DNA of 64,000 nucleotides from Motiliproteus sp036961355 (lineage in GTDB: Bacteria; Pseudomonadota; Gammaproteobacteria; Pseudomonadales; Balneatricaceae), in contig JBALVL010000004.1 of NCBI GenBank assembly GCA_036961355.1, positions 1-64,000 of the forward strand, given 5' to 3'. Below the pieces are notes generated by a model. That model saw only the letters and a program-made list of their open reading frames with translations. It ran no database searches and was not told where the DNA came from. This document shows, piece after piece, positions 51,317 through 58,188 of the stretch; position 1 is the first letter of the stretch; each line of letters starts with the position of its first letter. The position numbers were made by a program, and so were the translations under genes.

Positions 51317-51372
51317 GTTCCATAGATTTTATTTATGCTTTAATGAAATCCCACTCCAAGTCAGAGCGATCC

Positions 51373-52290
51373 ATGAACCTCAGCATTCGGCAATTACAGG
51401 CATTTCGGGAAGTGATGCGTACCGGTTCGATTTCAGAAGCGGCGCGCGCGCTCAACCGTACCCAACCCGCGGTCAGTTCGATGATTGCCGGTCTTGAAGA
51501 GGAGCTGGGATTGGCCTTGTTTGAGCGCCAGCGCGGACGGCTGGTCAAGAAGCCCGAAGCGCAGTATTTTCTGGGTGAAACCGAAGCAATTCTGGAACGA
51601 CTGGCGCAATCGACCCGTACCATGCAAGAGATCGGTGACCTGCAGGAGGGACAGCTGCGGATCGCCTGTATGCCAGCCTCTTCACAATTTATGATGCCGC
51701 GTTTGGTGGCTAATTTTGTTCGCGATAAGCCCAAGGTTAAGGTGTCGCTGATGATGCGTGCATCGACCATCATTGAGCAGTGGATCGCCTCGCAACAATA
51801 CGATATCGGGCTGGCCGAGACCCCTGCACCTAATCGAGCCTTAGATATCCAGACCTTCGAACTTTATTGTGTCTGCGCGCTGCGCCGCGATGATCCTTTG
51901 AGTGCAAAGGCGGTGATCAGCCCGTTGGATCTGGATGGCAAACCGCTGGCCACGTTACAAGAAGAACATCCCAATCTGATCAGTACCCGGGAAGCCTTTC
52001 AATCGACCGGTTCAAAACTAAACCAACGTTTTGAATTGCGAAATTTTCAACCGGCACTGACATTAGTCGAGGAGGGGCTTTGTTACTGTATTTGTGATCC
52101 GATGACCGCCAGCAGCTACCTTGATTATCAAGGGAAAAATCAGGCGCTGGTGTTCCGGCCGTTTGTACCGGAGATCCCTCTGTCGGTATCGATTCTTCAG
52201 CCGGCACATCGCCCCGCCTCCCTGATAACGACAAGTTTTGCCACCTTGCTGGTCGACGAGGTCGAACGGATCAATCGGCTGTTTCAATAG
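51373..52290 (+). CDS. LysR-family regulator, OccR/NocR-like
   Basis: Cytoplasmic regulator of about 305 residues. The winged helix (LQAFREVMRTGSISEAARALNRTQPAVSSMIAGLEEELGLALFERQRG) precedes an effector domain starting EGQLRIACMPASSQFMMPRLVANFVRDKPKVKVSLM, which closely follows the opine regulators OccR and NocR (GTLRIAAMPALANG..PRF...F...RP). I prefer the ATG at 51373, which gives the usual short leader before the HTH. It is divergent from the TRAP/dehydrogenase operon and is its likely activator, supporting an opine or related amino acid as inducer. Confidence 0.87.
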   Translation: MNLSIRQLQAFREVMRTGSISEAARALNRTQPAVSSMIAGLEEELGLALFERQRGRLVKKPEAQYFLGETEAILERLAQSTRTMQEIGDLQEGQLRIACMPASSQFMMPRLVANFVRDKPKVKVSLMMRASTIIEQWIASQQYDIGLAETPAPNRALDIQTFELYCVCALRRDDPLSAKAVISPLDLDGKPLATLQEEHPNLISTREAFQSTGSKLNQRFELRNFQPALTLVEEGLCYCICDPMTASSYLDYQGKNQALVFRPFVPEIPLSVSILQPAHRPASLITTSFATLLVDEVERINRLFQ

Positions 52291-52712
52291 GCGCGTTGAA
52301 TTAACAATGTGTTGTCATAATTGCAGTCATAGCTTGGCGATGGCTGATCAGAGTGACGGCGATACCATTATCGGCCTTTCGGTGTAGTCAAATAACCGAC
52401 AGTTATCCGTCCATATTTCTGCCCTGACATGCTGTATTTAACCGCTACGTCTCTTTCATCTTTGCGCGATGCTCACCCCGGAAAACTTCTCCGATGAGTC
52501 TCCGTTATAAACTGTTTAAAACAGCGTTTTTCGGGGTAGGCAGAGGTCGTTGACCGTTAATTTATTACACCTAATAAATACTGTTGAATAACTTGATACG
52601 GGTCACATCTATAACCTTTCCTCAGGAGTACCGTAACCCTTGAAATACTCGTATTACAGGCGGCAAGGCTTGTCGTATCTGCAGAGCATATAGGAAGAAG
52701 TGAGGGAATATT
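52291..52712. other. intergenic region before the chemoreceptor gene
   Basis: This 422-base gap carries no gene I can support. Around 52514 the sequence CTGTT-TAA-AACAG followed by GCGTTTTT might weakly end LysR transcription. The part near the chemoreceptor probably contains its promoter, including a GGAAGAAGTGAGG purine-rich binding site near the start. Confidence 0.4.
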
Positions 52713-54329
52713 ATGAACGTCCATCTATCGATCCAGAGAATGATCCAACTGACGATTGCACTGACGATTACAGCGCTAATGTTATTACTCTGGGTGACCC
52801 ATAATCAGCTGTCCCAAACACGGGCAGGTATTTCGAAGGAAGAGCAGCAGGTTAATGCGATCTTTGCTCTGAAGGACAGCCGCTACTACGTTGTTCAGAT
52901 CCAACAGTTTTTGACCGATGTCGGCGCGACCCTGAGTGATGAGGCTAAGAGGGAGGCTGTAGACAGCCTGAACGGGGCGACCCAAAGCCTGGACCGTTTG
53001 GTTGAATTTGCCCCCGAATTATCGGAACGAGCGCAGGCGCTAAAAAAACAGATCGCCATTGTGCACGCCTCAGGGGTAAAAATGGCGGATGCTTACCTTA
53101 CGCAGGGAACCGAAGCGGGTAATCAGTTAATGCAGGGCAGTGGCGGCTTTGATGAGGCGTCCTCCGAGCTAGCCATTAACCTCAATAAACTGGCACAAGA
53201 GCTCGATCATGAATTAGAAGTGGCTGTGGACAAAACCTTATTGTTTACGACAAAAGCTGAACAAACGCTACTGTGGGGCAGCTTGGGCATGACGCTGTTT
53301 ATTGTTGGCATCATGTCACTGCTTTATCGCCGTACCCTGACACCATTAGCCATACTTGAGCAATCGATGCGAAACATCGCTTCAGGTGCCAAAGACCTGA
53401 CTGTTCGGCTTGATGATAGTGGCAACGATGAAATCGCTAAGGTAGCCCGAAGCTTTAACCTGTTCGTTGGCAATATTCGTGAACTGATAAATGAGGTTAA
53501 TGGCAATACGCTTCAGCTTGGTACCGCTAGTTCGCAGCTTGCCAATGCAAGCAGTCAGACCTTAACAGGGATGCAGCGTCTGCAGTCTGAAACCGATCAG
53601 GTTGCAACGGCAATGAACCAGATGCAGGCGACCGTTCAGGAGGTGGCCAGTAACGCGGAACTGGCCGCTCAAGCGGCTAAAGACTCAGATACCCAAGCGG
53701 TTCAGGGTGATGAAGTGGTCAAACAGACCATTGAATCTATTAATGAACTGGCTACAGGGGTGGAGAAGGCTGCACAAGTTCTGCATAAACTTGAAGGTGA
53801 TGCGGACAACATTGGAACGATTCTGGATGTCATTCGCGGTATTGCTGATCAAACTAATCTGCTAGCGCTTAATGCGGCTATTGAAGCTGCCCGAGCCGGA
53901 GAGCAGGGAAGGGGTTTTGCCGTGGTGGCTGACGAGGTGCGAACACTGGCTCAGCGCACGCAGGAATCTACTGAGCAAATTCAGCAGATGATTACTCAAC
54001 TGCAGAGCGGCGCTAAAGATGCGGTTCTGGTAATGCAGGCGAGCAGTGAGCAAGCGGTAAATAGTACCGCGCAAGCGGCACAAGCCGGAGAAGCGCTGAC
54101 TCAGATAACAGAATCGGTCGCGACTATCTCCAATATGGCTACCCAGATCGCAACCGCTGCCGAACAGCAAACGTCGGTAACCGATGACATCAACCGTAAC
54201 ATCGTCAATATCAGTGATGAAGCACGTTTGACGGTAACCAACGCAGGGCAGTCCAATGCGGCCAGTGATCAGGTTGATAGCTTGTCTGAACAGCTCAAAA
54301 ACCAGGTGAGTCAGTTCAAAACGGTTTGA
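52713..54329 (+). CDS. methyl-accepting chemotaxis protein
   Basis: Inner-membrane chemoreceptor of 538 residues. TM1 is about 12-28 and TM2 about 190-208, enclosing a helical periplasmic domain of about 160 residues (four-helix bundle-like, many glutamates); HAMP follows to about 262, then the cytoplasmic coiled coil with the invariant tip IADQTNLLALNAAIEAARAGEQGRGFAVVADEVRTLAQRT. No C-terminal NWETF-type pentapeptide is present. The ligand is unknown; no chemotaxis kinase is nearby, so it is an orphan receptor. Confidence 0.95.
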   Translation: MNVHLSIQRMIQLTIALTITALMLLLWVTHNQLSQTRAGISKEEQQVNAIFALKDSRYYVVQIQQFLTDVGATLSDEAKREAVDSLNGATQSLDRLVEFAPELSERAQALKKQIAIVHASGVKMADAYLTQGTEAGNQLMQGSGGFDEASSELAINLNKLAQELDHELEVAVDKTLLFTTKAEQTLLWGSLGMTLFIVGIMSLLYRRTLTPLAILEQSMRNIASGAKDLTVRLDDSGNDEIAKVARSFNLFVGNIRELINEVNGNTLQLGTASSQLANASSQTLTGMQRLQSETDQVATAMNQMQATVQEVASNAELAAQAAKDSDTQAVQGDEVVKQTIESINELATGVEKAAQVLHKLEGDADNIGTILDVIRGIADQTNLLALNAAIEAARAGEQGRGFAVVADEVRTLAQRTQESTEQIQQMITQLQSGAKDAVLVMQASSEQAVNSTAQAAQAGEALTQITESVATISNMATQIATAAEQQTSVTDDINRNIVNISDEARLTVTNAGQSNAASDQVDSLSEQLKNQVSQFKTV

Positions 54330-54398
54330 GCATAAGCTGTAGCATTCTCGTTAGATTCACCTACTGACAACTATCCAGTTAAGCCAACGGTGCATTGA

Positions 54399-54426
54399 AT
54401 AAAGTCCCGCAATTTCGGGGCTTTAT
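54399..54426. terminator. bidirectional terminator between chemoreceptor and nuclease
   Basis: ATAAAGTCCCG-CAATT-TCGGGGCTTTAT pairs over eleven positions (one G-T pair), with A-rich and T-rich ends that serve both strands. It lies between two convergent genes. Confidence 0.75.
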
Positions 54427-54476
54427 TCGTTTACGCTGCTCGATATGAATCGTATTCGGCGTGGTGCTAACACCGG

Positions 54477-55286
54477 CTAACTGTCTTTGGCCGCCAGTTG
54501 TTTGCTACAGGGCTCAGCCACGTAGTTATTACTGTTGCCCTGCATCGAGACTATCCGCTGATCGCGCAGGCACTCCCAGGCATCGACCGGATCCTGCCGA
54601 TTCCAGCTGTTGAACAGCCGCTGCTGTCCCTTGGACAGATTCAGGTCATAACGATCACGCATATAAAAGTAAATGCGAGCGACATCGCCCCGTAGTGTCT
54701 CTTTCGGTTCGGCAACACGTTGTTTGAAGTCGACCTCGAAGTCGCAGGCTCCATAGGCCCGGGGTTCACCTTCTATTATTCCAAAGCGGTAATTGGAGCG
54801 ATCCCCGTTGGCTTCACCGACTGCGGGTACCAGGTTGTGGAGGTCCGCTTCCATACGTTTGAATTGAGGATCTTTGCGACACTTCTTACGGCCACCCTGT
54901 TGCCAGCATTGGCGTTGGTGACCGAAGTGGTGTGCCGGCATGATGTGTTCCCATTCGATCCGTGCTGCACGTTTGGGCTGCTTTCTGGGGGTGTAACCGC
55001 AGGAGGCGAGGTCCGGCACCAGTTTTTTACCCTGCCGCTGTATGGTGCAGCCACAGTAGAAGGAGTAGAGGTTATCGGCGTATATATCGACCGCAACACG
55101 TTTGGCGGCGCTAAAACTGGTTGGCGGTTTTGCAATATTGGGTGCTGCATCATTGGATGAAGCAATAACGGATGAAGTAATAACGGGGGCGGAAATAACG
55201 GGTGTGCTGGCTGTCATCACAACGGCCAGAAGTACAGCGGTAAAGAGCATCGACAGCAACCTGATCTCTGATAAAAAGTGGCGCAT
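54477..55286 (-). CDS. endA: endonuclease I family (EndA/NucM-like) secreted nuclease
   Basis: Exported nuclease of 269 residues. A signal peptide (SMLFTAVLLAVVMTASTPVISA) and a low-complexity linker of valine, serine and alanine precede the conserved core: IEWEHIMPAHHFGHQRQCW with the catalytic His, MEADLHNLVPAVGEANGDRSNYRFG with metal-binding Asn/Asp, and WNRQDPVDAWEC. The disulfide-type cysteine set of EndA is retained. Such nucleases degrade extracellular or periplasmic DNA. A second ATG twelve codons in is an alternative start. Confidence 0.92.
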   Translation of the reverse strand: MRHFLSEIRLLSMLFTAVLLAVVMTASTPVISAPVITSSVIASSNDAAPNIAKPPTSFSAAKRVAVDIYADNLYSFYCGCTIQRQGKKLVPDLASCGYTPRKQPKRAARIEWEHIMPAHHFGHQRQCWQQGGRKKCRKDPQFKRMEADLHNLVPAVGEANGDRSNYRFGIIEGEPRAYGACDFEVDFKQRVAEPKETLRGDVARIYFYMRDRYDLNLSKGQQRLFNSWNRQDPVDAWECLRDQRIVSMQGNSNNYVAEPCSKQLAAKDS

Positions 55287-55566
55287 CCTAGCCGATCGAC
55301 GGCAGTTAATAAAGCCTTGTCAGCGGTACAAACTCAGGTTGTATCTTTGCTTTTAATCCCCTCACACAGTGTTAATCGTTAGCCGACAGATGAATCAATT
55401 TCATCGACGCGGGTCATGGTTCCTTGGTTTGTTGGTAGGGATAGGCTGCGTTTCTGGTTGAGTGCCTAATTGCCCACCATACTTGCCTGCAATGAGCCGA
55501 TTATTTCTGGTGATCTACGGGAGAGGCTTGCAGGTAAATGCTCCTTTTAGGGGCGCGGAGGTAGGT

Positions 55567-57048
55567 ATGACGATGCGTTATCAGAATATCTTGCAGACCA
55601 TCGGTAATACCCCGGTGGTTCGGATCAATAAGCTTGCGCCTGAAGGCATCAATCTGTATGTCAAAGTTGAATCGTTCAACCCGATGGCGTCGGTCAAAGA
55701 TCGCCTGGCGCTGGGGGTGATCGAAGATGCCGAACGCAGTGGCCTGTTGAAACCGGGGCAGACCGTCGTTGAGGCGACTAGTGGCAATACCGGCATTGGT
55801 TTGGCGATGGTGTGTGCCCAGAAGGGCTATCCACTGGTGTTGACAATGGCAGAAAACTTCAGCGTTGAACGGCGTAAAATGATGCGATTTTTAGGCGCCA
55901 AAGTGGTGCTGACACCGGCGGCACAGAAGGGTAGCGGCATGCTGGCTAAAGCGGTGGAACTGGCTAAGGAGCACGGCTGGTTTTTGTGCCGACAGTTTGA
56001 GAATGAGTCCAATGCGAATATGCACTCACGCACAACCGCACCGGAGATTTTGGCCGCTTTTGAGGACGTCGGGCTGGATTATTGGGTCAGTGGATTTGGC
56101 ACCGGCGGCACCCTGAAGGGGGTCGCCAGAGTGCTCAAACAGAAAAGTCCCGCCACCAAAGTGGTGGTTTGTGAACCGGTTAACGCGCCGCTGCTAAGCA
56201 GCGGTGTCAGCCAACAACGAGACAATGACGGTGCGCCAGCGCAGAGCCACCCCAGTTTTCGGCCGCACCTGATGCAGGGCTGGTCTCCCGACTTCATTCC
56301 CAAACTGACCGAAGATGCGGTCAATGCCCAATGGATCGATAAAATCGTGCAGATCGAAGGTGACGATGCGTTGAAATATTCTCAGGCACTGGCGCAGCAG
56401 GAGGGTATCTTTGTTGGCATTAGCGGTGGCGCGACACTGGCAGGTGCGCTGCAAATTTGTGCCCAGGCCGAGCCGGGTAGCAATGTGCTCTGTATGCTGC
56501 CGGATACCGGTGAGCGTTATCTGAGTACACCGTTATTCGCGGATATCAGCGAAGAGATGACCGAGGAGGAGTTGCAGCTATCACGCTCCACCCCGGGCTA
56601 TCGATTTGATGCGGCACCCGCAGCACCGGTGGCGCTAGACTTGCCGCCGGTTAGCGATGACGTTGAGGCGCAGGTGACGCAGTGGTTGGCTGACAAGGAG
56701 CAGCCGGTGGTATTGTTCGCGCTGGAGTGGTGTGAGTTCTGTTGGTCGGTGCGTAATTTGTTTAGCAAGTGCGGAATTGCGTTTCGTTCGGTTGATCTGG
56801 ATTCGGCCGAGTATCAGCCGCAGCAGCGTGGCGCGCAGGTACGGGCAGCCATTAATGCGCGTACCGACTGTATCACCATCCCGCAAATATTCATTGGCGG
56901 TGAGTTTGTCGGCGGCTGTACAGAGCTGTTTGATCTGTTTGGCAGTGGTGAACTGCAGCAACGGTTAACGGTGCTGGGGGTTGAGTTCGATGACAGCGTA
57001 GCGCTCGATCCCTACAGCTTGTTACCGCAATGGCTGCAGCCGCGCTAG
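55567..57048 (+). CDS. cysteine synthase-glutaredoxin fusion protein
   Basis: Cytoplasmic protein of 493 residues. Residues 1-310 form a cysteine synthase/CBS-type PLP enzyme: ILQTIGNTPVVRINKL, the PLP lysine Lys44 in MASVKDRLALG, TSGNTGIGLAM, and FGTGGTLKGVARVL. After a linker rich in alanine and proline, residues about 375-465 form a glutaredoxin with active site Cys389-Glu-Phe-Cys392 and FIGGEFVGGCTELFDLF. I chose the ATG at 55567 because GGAGG lies just upstream. Cysteine formation coupled to a dithiol glutaredoxin suggests redox-linked sulfur assimilation. The fusion is uncommon but appears complete in both parts. Confidence 0.9.
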   Translation: MTMRYQNILQTIGNTPVVRINKLAPEGINLYVKVESFNPMASVKDRLALGVIEDAERSGLLKPGQTVVEATSGNTGIGLAMVCAQKGYPLVLTMAENFSVERRKMMRFLGAKVVLTPAAQKGSGMLAKAVELAKEHGWFLCRQFENESNANMHSRTTAPEILAAFEDVGLDYWVSGFGTGGTLKGVARVLKQKSPATKVVVCEPVNAPLLSSGVSQQRDNDGAPAQSHPSFRPHLMQGWSPDFIPKLTEDAVNAQWIDKIVQIEGDDALKYSQALAQQEGIFVGISGGATLAGALQICAQAEPGSNVLCMLPDTGERYLSTPLFADISEEMTEEELQLSRSTPGYRFDAAPAAPVALDLPPVSDDVEAQVTQWLADKEQPVVLFALEWCEFCWSVRNLFSKCGIAFRSVDLDSAEYQPQQRGAQVRAAINARTDCITIPQIFIGGEFVGGCTELFDLFGSGELQQRLTVLGVEFDDSVALDPYSLLPQWLQPR

Positions 57049-57055
57049 TCAAACC

Positions 57056-58000
57056 TCAGGCGGTCCGGTCCCGTGTCGCCCGGCGTAGTCGCCGAAACCA
57101 GGCGGGTGAGCCGAATGCCAATACCATACCGACCAGCGAACAGGCTGCACCGGAAAAATGGTACCAGTGGATGGTTTCTCCCAGAAAAGTGATCGCTAGG
57201 GCCGCGCCGTATATCGGCATCAGGTTGATCGACAGGGACGCGCCTTCGGCGCCGATACGACGTACGCCATTGACCCAAAAGAGATAGGCCAATATGGACG
57301 GAAAGACCCACAGGTAGGAAAACAGTCCCAGGTGCTCGATCGTTGGCCAGTACAAACGGTAGAGCCAGATTTCGACTCCGTAGCCGATAACCAGCATCGG
57401 TAAGCCCAGTATGATCAAAACGTACAACAGCGTGATCGACGATAACGTTATATCCATTCGTTTTAGCATCACGGTATAGAGCGCCCAGCTGGTCACTGCG
57501 CCCAGCATAAACAGATCACCTTTGCCGAAACTGACAGCCAGCAATCGATCAAGTTGCCCCTGCGTTAATATCACCAATACACCCATAATCGAGGCCAGCA
57601 TGCCGATAATTTGCATCAGCCGCGGCCGGTTGCCCAGTAACCGCCAGGCGGCGATCAGGGTAAACACCGGGATCATGGTGTTGAGCAGAGTGATGTTGAC
57701 CGTGGTGGTAAAGTTAGCCGCTAGGTAGAGCAGGCTGTTATAGAAGGCGATGCTAACCGCCGCCAAGCCGGTTAACGGCAGTAGGCGAGGGCGGATCTGC
57801 GGCCAGTTTGCCCGCATGCCACGCCAGGCAAACGGGGTCAGTATCAGGAACGCACCAAACCAGCGAAACAGGTTCATGGCGATCGGGGTGACCTCATCAA
57901 TATAACCGCGAGCCAGAGTGGCGTTGATCGCCCAGAACAGGTTGGTGAGTGCTAAGCCGAGCAGGGCCAGCCAAAAGGTACGACGCTCAGACACAGCCAT
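57056..58000 (-). CDS. EamA/DMT-family transporter
   Basis: Inner-membrane protein of 314 residues with ten predicted helices in two repeats (LALTNLFWAINATLARGYIDEVTPIAMNLFRW at the start; AYLFWVNGVRRIGAEGASLSINLMPIYGAALAITFLGE later). Probably an exporter of metabolites; substrate unknown. It is convergent with the cysteine synthase fusion, their stops seven bases apart. That neighbour raises cysteine or a related metabolite as a possible substrate, but only by proximity. Confidence 0.88.
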   Translation of the reverse strand: MAVSERRTFWLALLGLALTNLFWAINATLARGYIDEVTPIAMNLFRWFGAFLILTPFAWRGMRANWPQIRPRLLPLTGLAAVSIAFYNSLLYLAANFTTTVNITLLNTMIPVFTLIAAWRLLGNRPRLMQIIGMLASIMGVLVILTQGQLDRLLAVSFGKGDLFMLGAVTSWALYTVMLKRMDITLSSITLLYVLIILGLPMLVIGYGVEIWLYRLYWPTIEHLGLFSYLWVFPSILAYLFWVNGVRRIGAEGASLSINLMPIYGAALAITFLGETIHWYHFSGAACSLVGMVLAFGSPAWFRRLRRATRDRTA

Positions 58001-58072
58001 CTCCGGTTAGTATTGATAAGGTTTCGTGACAGTTAGAACAAACAAGGTAGAGCATCAGACAGGAATATCAGC

Positions 58073-58111
58073 ACCGTTGCAATGATGTCGCAACGGTAGT
58101 TGCGACATCAT
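58073..58111. promoter_or_regulatory. two mutually exclusive hairpins
   Basis: ACCGTTGC (58073-58080) pairs with GCAACGGT (58090-58097), and ATGATGTCGCAAC (58082-58094) pairs with GTTGCGACATCAT (58099-58111). The middle GCAAC is shared, so only one hairpin can form at a time. Both stems are perfect. The element lies between the TRAP permease stop and the EamA start on the minus strand, so it could be the end of the TRAP transcript or a leader switch for the exporter. There is no T run. Confidence 0.6.
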
Positions 58112-58188
58112 CAGATTAAGCCGGCGACCGTCCTTGGTACCATTATCTGATTAACAAAAGCCCTTTGTGATTGTAGACGGGCAAACGG

